64,000 nucleotides of DNA from Oscillibacter ruminantium GH1 (GTDB lineage Bacteria; Bacillota; Clostridia; Oscillospirales; Oscillospiraceae): NCBI RefSeq assembly GCF_000307265.1, contig NZ_DF158899.1:143933-207932 (forward strand), given 5' to 3'. Positions 1 to 8,158 of this stretch are shown here, piece by piece (position 1 is the first letter of the stretch; the number at the start of each line of letters is the position of its first letter). A program made the position numbers and the translations under genes. The notes under the pieces were generated by a model. That model did no database searches and had not been told where the DNA came from. It saw only the letters and a list, made by a program, of their open reading frames with translations.

Positions 1-1035
1 CTCCGCGATCTCCTGCGGCACCGCGATGGCGTAGGTATTGTTGAAGCCCAGCTTTTCCAGTAGACGCATGTCATTCTGCTCCATGGACAGCGCGTTTGTG
101 AAGTCGTACAGCGACTCACCCGCCGGCACGTCGGTGGGGTCCTTTTTCAGGAAAGTGGTCAGCAGCGTTCCATCGTAGGAGATCATCATGTCGCAGCTAT
201 GGCCGTCGCCCTTTAGGGCGTTGTAATTGTTCACCTGAGACATCTGATCTTTGATGGTAACCGTCAGATCCGTTTTGCTCTCCACCAGCTGCTGAATAAT
301 GCGGTCCATAATCTGCGTTTCGGAGTAGTCTCCATCATAGAGGACCAATTCCGACTCCCCGGTGGTATCCCGCAGGCCAAAGGGGATGGAGATGGCGACG
401 GCGGCCATAATACAGGCCAGAATGATCCCTGACCGGCGGCTCACGCCGTGGGACTTTTTCAAATGCCCCTCGAACCAGCCCATGCCCAAATCCAGCAGAA
501 CGGCAATCACCATCAGCGCCCCGGTGGCGGAGAGAATCATCCCCATGTCCGCAATGCGGATACCCCGGTTAATCACGCTTCCAAGGCCGCCGCCGCCCAC
601 AAAGGCCGCGAACACGGCGGAGCCGATGGCATTCACCACCGCGATGCGAACGCCCGTAAACACCATCGGGAACGCCAGAGGGAATTCCACATGCAGCAGC
701 CGGTAGGTTCGGCCCATGCCCATGCCCCGGGCCGCTTCCTTCACACCCGGGTCCACCTCCTGCAATCCAAGGCAGGTATTGCGCACGATGGGCAGCAGGG
801 AATACAGTGTAATGCCGATGATGACGGTCAGCTTGCCCGGCCCCGCCACCACCATGATAATGCCCAGCAAGGCAAGCGACGGAATGGTCTGCAAAAGGTC
901 CGCCACCCACAAGATTGCCGTCCGGGCCTTGGGGTACAGATAGGCCAGCACACCCAGCGGCAGACCCACCACAATGGACGCCAGCGCGGAGGCCAGTACA
1001 ATGAACAGGTGCTGCAAAATCAAGTCCCAAGTCAT
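1..1035 (-). CDS. Quaternary-amine ABC permease fused to substrate-binding domain (partial)
   Basis: This is the last visible gene of a glycine betaine/choline-type importer. It runs off the left edge, so only the first 345 residues are seen and no stop codon is visible. Residues 1 to about 205 form a multi-spanning OpuCB/ProW-like permease with the usual EAA-type loop (near the segment KEAARGMGMG). One more membrane segment follows at about 215-235. From about residue 240 the sequence turns into an OpuAC-type binding domain (ELVLYDGDYSETQIMDRII), so permease and extracellular receptor are one polypeptide. The ATG overlaps the stop of the upstream permease gene as ATGA (1032-1035), which implies translational coupling. 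The family assignment is firm; the exact substrate (betaine, choline, carnitine or proline betaine) cannot be told from sequence. Confidence 0.9.
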   Translation of the reverse strand, partial: MTWDLILQHLFIVLASALASIVVGLPLGVLAYLYPKARTAILWVADLLQTIPSLALLGIIMVVAGPGKLTVIIGITLYSLLPIVRNTCLGLQEVDPGVKEAARGMGMGRTYRLLHVEFPLAFPMVFTGVRIAVVNAIGSAVFAAFVGGGGLGSVINRGIRIADMGMILSATGALMVIAVLLDLGMGWFEGHLKKSHGVSRRSGIILACIMAAVAISIPFGLRDTTGESELVLYDGDYSETQIMDRIIQQLVESKTDLTVTIKDQMSQVNNYNALKGDGHSCDMMISYDGTLLTTFLKKDPTDVPAGESLYDFTNALSMEQNDMRLLEKLGFNNTYAIAVPQEIAE

Positions 1036-1673
1036 TTGCCCACCTCCCTCCGCATTCCGCGGGGCGTGACCTTCTTTTGCAGAAGATCAATCAGCGCCCC
1101 GATGACGATGGCGAGGATTGCCGCCGGAATAGCTCCGGCGATGATGAGGGTGTTGTTGTTGGAGCTGACGCCCTGATAGACAAAGTTGCCAAGACCGCCC
1201 AGCCCAATCATGGCCGCCAGCACCGTCCAGCTGACGGTATAGATCGCCGCCATCCGCAGACCCGCGATGATGGTGGGCATGGCCAAAGGCAGCTCCACCT
1301 GCCACAGCGTCTGAAACGGGGACATGCCGCACCCTTTCGCCGCCTCCACATATTTCGGCTCCACGCCCAAGATACCTGTGTAAGTATTTTTCAGTACCGG
1401 GAACATGGCGTAAATGGAAAGGGCGATAATCACCGTGGCCGGCTGCATCCCGATCCAGATAAACAGCACGCCGATGAATACCAGACCGGGAATGGTCTGG
1501 AAAATGGACACAATGGGGATCAGCACTCCGGACCATTGGGGAACCCGGCTCAAAAGAACGCCCAGAGTCAGCCCCAGTACAAATCCGATGGCAACGCTCA
1601 CCAGCACATACAGTACGTGGATCACCACGGCCTGTGCCAGCATAGACCCATAGGATGCAAAGAAAGCACTCAT
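1032..1673 (-). CDS. Quaternary-amine ABC transporter permease
   Basis: This 213-residue integral membrane protein belongs to the ProW/OpuCB permease family. It has about five or six hydrophobic segments and the conserved cytoplasmic EAA loop in AAKGCGMSPFQTLWQVELP, which docks to the ATPase. It probably pairs with the permease half of the next, fused gene to form a heterodimeric channel. It sits between the ATPase gene and the permease-receptor fusion, with four-base ATGA overlaps on both sides (1670-1673 and 1032-1035), so the three subunits should be made in step. Length is normal for the family. Confidence 0.93.
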   Translation of the reverse strand: MSAFFASYGSMLAQAVVIHVLYVLVSVAIGFVLGLTLGVLLSRVPQWSGVLIPIVSIFQTIPGLVFIGVLFIWIGMQPATVIIALSIYAMFPVLKNTYTGILGVEPKYVEAAKGCGMSPFQTLWQVELPLAMPTIIAGLRMAAIYTVSWTVLAAMIGLGGLGNFVYQGVSSNNNTLIIAGAIPAAILAIVIGALIDLLQKKVTPRGMRREVGK

Positions 1674-2788
1674 CGTTCATCCCCCCAGAGGGTCGTGGCC
1701 ACGGATTTGGCAACGCTGGTCTTGGTGACGATACCGGCAATGGTGTCGTTGGCGTTCAGCACCACCACATAGTCGTCTCCGGATTCCAGCAGATAGTCCA
1801 CGCTTTCCTTGGCCTCGTCCCCAATCCGCGCGGTGTGGGGCGTTTGGACGATCAGCGTCTCAATATTGGGCAGGCCCTTGCCCCAGAGCTTAATGCCCCG
1901 GATGGTAACCACGCCCAAGTAGTGGTCGGCTTCATCCGTCACCAGAAGAGTATCCACGCTGTTGCGGGCCATCATCTCCGCGCACTCCAGCACGCCTCGG
2001 TCCTTTCGCACGCGATAGGCGTTGGGACGCATAAACGTCTCAATCTTGGCGGAGACGGCGCCGCCGGGTGCGTGCTTCCCAAGGAAGCTGCGCACAAGAT
2101 CGCTGGCGGGGTTTTCCAGCATCTTCTCCGGAGAGGCCATCTGCTCGATGCGGCCCCCATTCATAAAGAGAATGGTGTCTGCCAGCTTCAGCGCCTCGCC
2201 CATGTCGTGGGTCACGAAAACAATCGTCTTGTTGAGCTTTTGCTGGAGCTTTTTCACCTCGTCCTGCAAAACCTCCCGGGTCATGGGATCCAGTGCGCCG
2301 AAGGGTTCATCCATCAGCACCACAGGGGGCGACGCCGCCAGCGCCCGCAGCACGCCGATGCGCTGCTGCTGCCCGCCGGAAAGCTCGTTTGGATACTTGC
2401 CCGCGTACTTTTCATAGGGCATCTCCACCATCTCCAAAAGATCGTGGACAATCTGGTCGCACCGCTCCTTGTCATATTTCAGAAGCCGGGGTACCACGCA
2501 GATGTTCTGGGCCACCGTCATGTTGGGGAACAGGCCGATCTGCTGAATCACATAGCCGATGTGGCGGCGCAATTCCACCTTGTCCATGGAGGCGGCGTCC
2601 TTTCCGTCGATCAGGACCTTTCCGCCATCCGGTTCCAGCAGACGGTTGATCATTTTCATGGTCGTGGTCTTGCCGCAGCCGGAAGGGCCGATCAGCACCA
2701 CGAACTGTCCGTCCGGAATCGTGAAGCTCAAATTTTCAAGAATTGTTGTTTTCCCATATCGTTTGCAAACATGTTCGAATTGGATCAT
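1670..2788 (-). CDS. opuCA: Quaternary-amine ABC transporter ATPase with CBS pair
   Basis: This is the ATP-binding subunit of the osmolyte importer (372 residues). Walker A is GPSGCGKTT near residue 35, the signature is LSGGQQQRIG and Walker B is VVLMDEPFGALD, all intact. Residues about 250-370 form two CBS repeats (FMRPNAYRVRK onward, ending in GIVTKTSVAKSVA), the regulatory module typical of OpuA/OpuCA, where it senses ionic strength or binds c-di-AMP in studied members. The gene starts three bases after the stop of the busR-like gene and overlaps the permease gene by ATGA. CBS-mediated gating is inferred from the family, not shown here. Confidence 0.95.
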   Translation of the reverse strand: MIQFEHVCKRYGKTTILENLSFTIPDGQFVVLIGPSGCGKTTTMKMINRLLEPDGGKVLIDGKDAASMDKVELRRHIGYVIQQIGLFPNMTVAQNICVVPRLLKYDKERCDQIVHDLLEMVEMPYEKYAGKYPNELSGGQQQRIGVLRALAASPPVVLMDEPFGALDPMTREVLQDEVKKLQQKLNKTIVFVTHDMGEALKLADTILFMNGGRIEQMASPEKMLENPASDLVRSFLGKHAPGGAVSAKIETFMRPNAYRVRKDRGVLECAEMMARNSVDTLLVTDEADHYLGVVTIRGIKLWGKGLPNIETLIVQTPHTARIGDEAKESVDYLLESGDDYVVVLNANDTIAGIVTKTSVAKSVATTLWGDER

Positions 2789-2791
2789 CCG

Positions 2792-3472
2792 TTAACCTGC
2801 TCCTTTCACGGCGGCGGGCGTTTGCCCGCCTGTTTCCTGCACCTCCGTGTGGCCCGCCGCAAGTCTCTGCGCCGCCTCCGCGGCGGCAGGCGGACCCACT
2901 AAAATAATCACGTCTCCGTCATACAGCTCCGCATAGGGTCCCGGGGACAAGATCACCCTCTGCCTTCGGCGGATCGCCACAATGGTCCCGCCGGTAGACT
3001 GCCAGAATCTCAGCGCTCCAATGTTCTTTCCAATCAAAGGAGAGCCGGGTGGAACCGTCACCTCATAATTGGGCAAAGGCTCCGTTGCGGAGGAATAAGT
3101 CTCCTGACTTTGAATCAGCGCGGCGGACACCTCCACCAGCCGCCGGTTCAACTCCTCATATTCCCGCAGGATCTCTTTCATCTGCTGACGGAGGGAACGG
3201 GTCTCCGCCCCCTCGCCGAACCCATCGACGTACCGCTTTGCATTGTCCTGAGACAGGACGACCGCGCCGCTTTGTGGCTTCACATCGATGACCTTCATAT
3301 CTGCCAGAAGCCGCAGCGCCCGGCGGATCGTCTCCGGCGACACGCCGTATTCCGACGCCATGATTGACCGTCCATACAGCCGGTCACCCTCTCGCAGATC
3401 TCCGCCCGCCACCCGCGAGGCCACGTCCACCGCAATTTGTAAATATTGCGCCGGAACAGTCATTTGCCGCAT
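2792..3472 (-). CDS. busR: BusR-like GntR repressor with RCK_C domain
   Basis: This 226-residue regulator has an N-terminal GntR winged helix (about 1-75, with GRSIMASEYGVSPETIRRAL), a central coiled coil (about 88-120) and a C-terminal RCK_C/TrkA-C domain (about 130-205, VPPGSPLIGKNIGALRFW to DGDVIILVG). This architecture defines BusR, which in lactococci and streptococci represses betaine uptake when bound to c-di-AMP. Here it is the first gene of the betaine-type transporter operon, three bases before the ATPase. A promoter overlapped by a dyad lies just upstream, suggesting autoregulation of the whole operon. After the RCK_C domain there is a Gln/Gly/Ala-rich tail of about 20 residues. 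The c-di-AMP link is inferred from architecture and context. Confidence 0.85.
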   Translation of the reverse strand: MRQMTVPAQYLQIAVDVASRVAGGDLREGDRLYGRSIMASEYGVSPETIRRALRLLADMKVIDVKPQSGAVVLSQDNAKRYVDGFGEGAETRSLRQQMKEILREYEELNRRLVEVSAALIQSQETYSSATEPLPNYEVTVPPGSPLIGKNIGALRFWQSTGGTIVAIRRRQRVILSPGPYAELYDGDVIILVGPPAAAEAAQRLAAGHTEVQETGGQTPAAVKGAG

Positions 3473-3513
3473 TTTTCCACCTCTTTTCGCACAAACGGTG
3501 CTCTATGGGACTA

Positions 3514-3555
3514 ATTATACACTGACAACTTCAATATGTAAATAGAAGCGTCAGT
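3514..3555 (-). promoter_or_regulatory. busR-opuC promoter with overlapping operator dyad
   Basis: On the minus strand a -35 TTTACA (3542-3537) and a -10 TATAAT (3519-3514) are 17 bases apart. An imperfect inverted repeat, ACTGACAACTTC (3521-3532) and GAAGCGTCAGT (3545-3555) on the plus strand, brackets the -35 and covers the spacer, so a dimer bound there would block RNA polymerase. The BusR-like protein encoded directly downstream is the obvious candidate. Confidence 0.7.
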
Positions 3556-3588
3556 TAAAAAAGTGTAAATTTTTTTACAAAAAAGCGC

Positions 3589-3620
3589 GAAAAAACGCAC
3601 CGGACTCTCTCTCCGGTGCG
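3589..3620 (-). terminator. Rho-independent terminator
   Basis: A nine-base-pair stem (CGCACCGGA / TCCGGTGCG) with a seven-base loop is followed on the minus strand by a T run. It ends the DUF4330 transcript. Confidence 0.85.
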
Positions 3621-3660
3621 TTTTCAGAAGGATTCAGGCAATCTCGCTTGGGTTGGACGC

Positions 3661-4143
3661 TCACTCGCCCCACTGCACGTCCACAATTGTGATGTTGCTG
3701 AACTCAATGTACTCGCTCTTCAAAACATAATCCGTTTTGCCCACGCGGACTTCCTGATCGCCCACCTTGGTGGTCTGGACAGCGGCATCGGGTACATCAA
3801 TGCTGGCGGTAAAATACAGATTCACATGATAGGGGTCCTCGACCCAGTTGCCGTTTTCATCCAGCGTATAGTAAGGCTCCTGCTTCACAGACTCAATCTG
3901 CCCGTTCAGAATCTCACCGGACGCCATCAGGGGCGAAGGCAGGTGCTCCAGACAGTTTTCGTAAAGGGACTTATCCACGCCCTCCGCCTTGGCCACATAC
4001 GTGACATGAAGCGTCTGCGCCTCCTCGCCCGCCATCCCGCCGCGGTTTATCAGCTTGGAACCCACGAAAACCAGCGCCGCCAGAATGATAAGGACTGCGA
4101 TCACGTCGATCACATTCAATTTCTTTTTGGATTTCTGCTCCAT
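3661..4143 (-). CDS. DUF4330 family membrane-anchored protein
   Basis: This 160-residue protein has a short basic N-terminus, one membrane helix at about 13-32 (VIDVIAVLIILAALVFVGSK) and an extracytoplasmic domain predicted to be beta-rich. The shape and N-terminal pattern match the DUF4330 family of Firmicutes, for which I know no established function. A good RBS (GGAGG) lies seven bases before the ATG. It is about 55 bases downstream of the acetyltransferase gene, probably cotranscribed, and is followed by a terminator. Confidence 0.7.
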   Translation of the reverse strand: MEQKSKKKLNVIDVIAVLIILAALVFVGSKLINRGGMAGEEAQTLHVTYVAKAEGVDKSLYENCLEHLPSPLMASGEILNGQIESVKQEPYYTLDENGNWVEDPYHVNLYFTASIDVPDAAVQTTKVGDQEVRVGKTDYVLKSEYIEFSNITIVDVQWGE

Positions 4144-4199
4144 TGTTTGACCTCCAAGTAATAGGGTTTGCAGTTTTCAAAGAAAGCGAACCATTTACA

Positions 4200-4787
4200 T
4201 CAGCCGGGAAATAAATCCCCCGCAATCTCCCCAAAGGGTTTCACCGCCGGCTGCTTGGCCCCGTGCTCTCCGATGTGCTTTTCCATCCACACCATGTTGT
4301 ACCAGCGGTCAAATTTGTAGCCGCACTGGGAGAATTTTCCCACCATCCGATACCCCATGCGTTGATGGAACTTCACGCTGTCCTGCGTCAGATACGCGTC
4401 CTCCTCGGCCGGATATCCGATGCAGGCGTTGAGATTCAGGATATTCTGCGCCGCCAGCGCTTTTTCCAGCGCCGCGTAAAGCGATCTGCCCACGCCCAGA
4501 CGCTTTCCGTTTTCGGCAACATACACCGTGGTCTCCACCGCCCAATCATAGGCCGCCCGCTCCTTAAAGGGATTCGCATAGGCGTATCCCACGGGAGTGC
4601 CGTCAGCCTCCGCAACCAGATAGGGATACCGCTCCAGAGTCCGGCGGATGCGTTCCGTGAATTCCGCCAAAGTCGGAACCTCGTACTCAAACGTAATGGC
4701 TGTTTTCTCCACGTAGGGCGCGTAAATGCGAAGCAGTGCCTCCGCGTCATGGGGAGACGCAACCCTGATTCGGCAGTCCTTTTCCAT
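4200..4787 (-). CDS. GNAT N-acetyltransferase, phosphinothricin acetyltransferase-like
   Basis: This 195-residue enzyme is a GNAT-fold acetyl-CoA-dependent N-acetyltransferase of the PAT/YwnH type. The diagnostic N-terminal stretch RVASPHDAEALLRIYAPYV and the segment KTAITFEYEVPT are present, as is the acetyl-CoA loop region NGKRLGVGRSLYAAL. The last 20-25 residues extend slightly beyond the usual end of the fold. Members acetylate phosphinothricin-like compounds, methionine sulfoximine or small amines; the natural substrate here is unknown. It is divergent from the glycosyltransferase-CsaB gene and shares the short intergenic region with it. Confidence 0.85.
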   Translation of the reverse strand: MEKDCRIRVASPHDAEALLRIYAPYVEKTAITFEYEVPTLAEFTERIRRTLERYPYLVAEADGTPVGYAYANPFKERAAYDWAVETTVYVAENGKRLGVGRSLYAALEKALAAQNILNLNACIGYPAEEDAYLTQDSVKFHQRMGYRMVGKFSQCGYKFDRWYNMVWMEKHIGEHGAKQPAVKPFGEIAGDLFPG

Positions 4788-4838
4788 TTCAAGCGCCTCC
4801 GGTTCGTTCCTTTGCTTGCTTTCAGACTTTTGCTATTG

Positions 4839-4844
4839 TATAAT
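4839..4844 (+). promoter_or_regulatory. Candidate -10 element for the glycosyltransferase-csaB gene
   Basis: A consensus TATAAT lies 64 bases before the start codon in a locally AT-rich stretch. The -35 is weak, so this is a candidate only. Confidence 0.4.
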
Positions 4845-4907
4845 ACTTTTTAAGTTTGTACAAGAGCAATTTCGCGCAAAAGCGCGTTTTTCAAAAGAGG
4901 GAACGCT

Positions 4908-7133
4908 ATGAAAGTCATCCATCTTATCAGCGGCGGCGACTCTGGCGGAGCCAAGACCCATGTGCTGAGTCTGCTCCAGCATTTGAATGAAACCATCACC
5001 GCCCAGCTGGTCTGCTTCCGGGACGGCCCCTTTGCCGACGAGGCCCGCCAATTGGGAATTCCCACGGAGATTATGTCCGGGAATCACATCTTTCGCATCC
5101 GCAAACAGCTGACGCAGTATATCCAGGACGGCGGCTATCAGGTCATCCACTGCCACGGAGCCAGAGCCAATATGATTGGCGCCATGCTCCGCAGAACCAC
5201 CGGCCTTCCGGTCTGCTCCACGGTCCACAGCGATTATAAATTGGATTACATGGGCCGTCCTCTGAGCCGCCTGACCTTTGGTAATATCAACGCTCAGGCA
5301 CTGCGCAAGCTGGACTACCGCATCGGCGTGTCCGACGCCATGGTGGACCTTTTAATCGACCGGGGCTTTCCGCCCGACCGATTCTTCACGATTTACAACG
5401 GCATTGACTTCACGCCCGCTCCCCCGCAAGGCGACCGGCTTCCCTATCTGCGGAACTTGGGTCTTGACGCGGACGAAAACAGCGTGGTGGTGGGCATTGC
5501 CGCCCGGCTGAACCCGGTGAAGGACATCTCCACGCTGGTTCGGGGCTTTGCAAAGGCACATGCCAGATGCGGCCGTCTCCGCCTTTTAATCGCCGGAGAC
5601 GGCGAAGAGCGTCAAAAACTGGAGGCACTGGCGCAGGAGTTGGGCGTTGAAAAGCAGGTGTGCTTTGCCGGCTGGATCTCCGGCGGTATGGATCGGTTTT
5701 ACAGCGCTTTGGATGTAAACGCCCTGACCTCGGTGTCCGAGACGTTTCCCTACGCGCTGACGGAAGGTGCCCGGTTCCGTCTGGCCACCGTGGCCACCGC
5801 CGTGGGCGGTATCCCCGCCCTGATCGACACGGACGTGAACGGTTATCTATTTGCTCCCGGAGACGACACTGCGCTGGGGAACGCGCTGGCCGCGCTGGCC
5901 CAAAACGACGAGCGCCGCCGCGCCATGGGCCAGCGGCTCTATGAAAAAGCGTCCACCCAGTTTTCCATTCAGCACACGGTGGACACCCAGCTTCATATTT
6001 ACGGGGAGATTATCCGCCGCCACAACCGCCCGCAAGCAGAGCGGGACGGCGTGGTGATCTGCGGGGCCTACGGTCGGGGCAATGCCGGGGACGACGCGAT
6101 TCTCGAGGCCATTTTGCAGGAGATGCGCGGCATCGACCCGGATATGCCGGTGCTGGTCTTGAGCAAAAGCCCGAAGGAGACGCGCCTGACCTATCGGGTC
6201 CGGGCGGTACAGCGGTTCAACTATCCCGCATGGCGCAAGGCCATGCGCCACAGCAAGCTCTATATTAACGGCGGCGGCAGTCTTATTCAGGATGTGACCT
6301 CCCGCCGGTCCCTGTGGTTCTATCTGCACAACATCTCCTCTGCCAAGCGTCTTGGCTGCAAGGTGCAGATGTACGGCTGCGGCATCGGCCCGGTGAGCCG
6401 CGTCAGCCACCGCCGAATGGCGGCGCAGGTGCTGAACGCCGATGTGGATGTTATTACGCTGCGAGAACCGGACTCTTTGGAAGAATTGAAGTCCATGGGC
6501 GTGACAAAGCCCGAGATTTTCCTCACTGCCGATCCGGCTCTGACGCTGAACTGCGCCCCGCCGGACAAGACGGACAGCGTACTTTTGCAGGCGGGCATCC
6601 CCACGGGCGGACGGTATCTCTGCTTCGCCCTGCGCAAATGGAAGGGTTTTGAAGAAAAGGCCCCCGTCTTCGCCGCCGCAGCGGAATACGCCTATCACCG
6701 CCACGGTCTGACGCCGGTGTTTCTGGCCGTGGAAAAGCATCAGGACCCACTGGCGGCGGCCATTGCCGCGCAGGGGGTGTCCGTCCCCCACTATTTCCTC
6801 AATGACGCCGGCAAAGCCGGCACCATCATCGGTGCGCTCTCCCGAATGCAGGTGGTCGTCTCCATGCGGCTCCACGCGCTGATCTTTGCCGCCGGACAGG
6901 GGATTCCCTTGGTGGGCGTGGTGTACGATCCCAAAGTCTCTGCCTTTTTGCGCTATATCGGGCAGGACCTGTTCGTGGACCTACCCGACGTTACCCCAGA
7001 GCAGCTGTGCGCCATGATTGACCGGGCTGTGGAGCGCGCAGAACGGCCTGAGGAGCAGGAAGCCGCCGTGGCACGGCTTCAGGAGATGGAACACCGAAAC
7101 GTGGAAGTAGCAAAACGCCTGATGGGACTTTGA
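4908..7133 (+). CDS. GT4 glycosyltransferase fused to CsaB-type polysaccharide pyruvyl transferase
   Basis: This 741-residue protein joins two enzymes that are normally separate. Residues 1 to about 375 are a GT-B fold group 1 (GT4) glycosyltransferase, with the N-terminal GGDSGGAKTH motif, the donor-site segment GIAARLNPVKD and the acidic motif SETFPYALTEGA. From about 380 a CsaB domain begins (ICGAYGRGNAGDDAILEAIL) and runs to the end, including MRLHALIFAAGQGIPLVG. CsaB adds pyruvate ketals to the secondary wall polysaccharide that SLH domains bind. Two SLH proteins are encoded in this window, so the fusion plausibly builds and pyruvylates the anchor polymer in the cytoplasm before export. 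The start has GAGGGAACGCT just upstream. Confidence 0.88.
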   Translation: MKVIHLISGGDSGGAKTHVLSLLQHLNETITAQLVCFRDGPFADEARQLGIPTEIMSGNHIFRIRKQLTQYIQDGGYQVIHCHGARANMIGAMLRRTTGLPVCSTVHSDYKLDYMGRPLSRLTFGNINAQALRKLDYRIGVSDAMVDLLIDRGFPPDRFFTIYNGIDFTPAPPQGDRLPYLRNLGLDADENSVVVGIAARLNPVKDISTLVRGFAKAHARCGRLRLLIAGDGEERQKLEALAQELGVEKQVCFAGWISGGMDRFYSALDVNALTSVSETFPYALTEGARFRLATVATAVGGIPALIDTDVNGYLFAPGDDTALGNALAALAQNDERRRAMGQRLYEKASTQFSIQHTVDTQLHIYGEIIRRHNRPQAERDGVVICGAYGRGNAGDDAILEAILQEMRGIDPDMPVLVLSKSPKETRLTYRVRAVQRFNYPAWRKAMRHSKLYINGGGSLIQDVTSRRSLWFYLHNISSAKRLGCKVQMYGCGIGPVSRVSHRRMAAQVLNADVDVITLREPDSLEELKSMGVTKPEIFLTADPALTLNCAPPDKTDSVLLQAGIPTGGRYLCFALRKWKGFEEKAPVFAAAAEYAYHRHGLTPVFLAVEKHQDPLAAAIAAQGVSVPHYFLNDAGKAGTIIGALSRMQVVVSMRLHALIFAAGQGIPLVGVVYDPKVSAFLRYIGQDLFVDLPDVTPEQLCAMIDRAVERAERPEEQEAAVARLQEMEHRNVEVAKRLMGL

Positions 7134-7193
7134 TCGCCCGGATTTCAGGTGCTTGAATTCCTGTTTGTCGCATACCCTGAACAGGGTGATAAC

Positions 7194-7379
7194 ATGAGCA
7201 ACTCTTGTGATCCGCTGGCCTTGACCACGGCGATTAACACCCTTGCGGTGGCAATCGCCGAAACACTCAGCGACGACGATCTGAGTCTGACCGCCGCGAT
7301 GCTGACCCAGCTGGGCGACACCCTCGCCACCATCGCGGTGCAGCGGGATGTGTGCAAAGATCCCAGCGAACGGGTCTGA
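7194..7379 (+). CDS. Small conserved-type protein, possibly DUF6774-like
   Basis: This 61-residue ORF is read from the ATG at 7194; an in-frame GTG at 7149 would add 15 residues without a good RBS. The sequence is a helical, Leu/Ala-rich core (LAVAIAETLSDDDLSLTAAM) followed by LGDTLATIAVQRD. This pattern resembles the small DUF6774 proteins common in Clostridia. No function is known to me. It lies about 60 bases after the csaB fusion and converges on the YetF gene. Confidence 0.6.
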   Translation: MSNSCDPLALTTAINTLAVAIAETLSDDDLSLTAAMLTQLGDTLATIAVQRDVCKDPSERV

Positions 7380-7388
7380 CGCGGCGCA

Positions 7389-8093
7389 TCAGGAGGACAG
7401 CGCTGTTCTGTCCATGGGAAATGCGGTCAGCTTCGAGTCCCCGTCCCACAGAGCCAGAAAGACCGCTCTCTCATCCCGATAGCCCTGCTTAAGCAGCATC
7501 CGGCGGACCCAAGCTTCCTCTTTGCCTGCCTGCGCGATGTTTTTCGGCAGCAGCTTTCCATCCATGACGAACGGCATCTGCACATGGCTCTGCTTGGGCT
7601 TCAGGTCCATGTCCGAGGGCGTGGCGGGGCGGTAAGGCTCCTTGGGCAAAAAGCTGACCACGCCGTTATGCTCCAGCACCGCCGTCTGCACCTGACTCAA
7701 ATCAAAATAGCCGCTCATCCGGGTATAGGTCAAAAATTCGTTCAAGTCCAGTCGCGCCTTTTTCAGATTTTCCCGAAAAATCACGCCATCCTCCAGCAGG
7801 ATCAGCGGTTTGCCGGTGACCGCGCCCCGTGCGCGGATAGACTTGCTGGTGAGTACAGAGATACCAAAAGCAGCGAACCCGTAAATAATCAGCGCGGTTA
7901 ACGGCTGCGTCGGCTCTTCCAGATCTGTGGCCAGCTCCGCCGCCACGGAGCCGATGGTAATGCCGACAATATAGTCAAAGGCGGTCATCTGGGACACCTG
8001 CTTGCTCCCCATCAGCTTGGTCAGCAGGAACAGCACCACAATGGATACCACCGAGGTAATAGCGGTTATCCCGATATTCTTAAAAATTTCCAT
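7389..8093 (-). CDS. YetF/DUF421 family membrane protein
   Basis: This 234-residue protein has three N-terminal membrane helices (about 8-28, 40-58 and 64-82) and a cytoplasmic DUF421 domain (about 85-165, RARGAVTGKPLILLEDGVI through FLTYTRMSGYFDLSQVQTAVLE). YetF-type proteins of spore formers are membrane proteins; some homologues are linked to spore or germinant-receptor stability, but the role here is not defined. The C-terminal 70 residues resemble the extra C-terminal domain of longer members. It follows the terminator of the ClC gene and is transcribed in the same direction, so it probably has its own promoter. Confidence 0.85.
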   Translation of the reverse strand: MEIFKNIGITAITSVVSIVVLFLLTKLMGSKQVSQMTAFDYIVGITIGSVAAELATDLEEPTQPLTALIIYGFAAFGISVLTSKSIRARGAVTGKPLILLEDGVIFRENLKKARLDLNEFLTYTRMSGYFDLSQVQTAVLEHNGVVSFLPKEPYRPATPSDMDLKPKQSHVQMPFVMDGKLLPKNIAQAGKEEAWVRRMLLKQGYRDERAVFLALWDGDSKLTAFPMDRTALSS

Positions 8094-8095
8094 AT

Positions 8096-8133
8096 AAAAA
8101 CTCCTCCCGAATCGTCATTCGGGAGGAGTTTTT
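8096..8133 (-). terminator. Rho-independent terminator after the ClC gene
   Basis: A 17-base arm (from AAAAACTCCTCCCGAAT) pairs perfectly with its complement around the loop CGTC, and the stem itself ends in T runs on both strands. It closes the minus-strand E2-like/ClC operon and could also act on the plus strand. Confidence 0.9.
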
Positions 8134-8158
8134 GCAATTTCTGGCGATTTATTCCGGT

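Noticed and set aside
1655..2902. Long plus-strand open frame opposite the ABC ATPase gene
   Set aside because: It is His/Gln/Leu-rich with no recognisable motifs and mirrors the codon bias of the real gene on the other strand.
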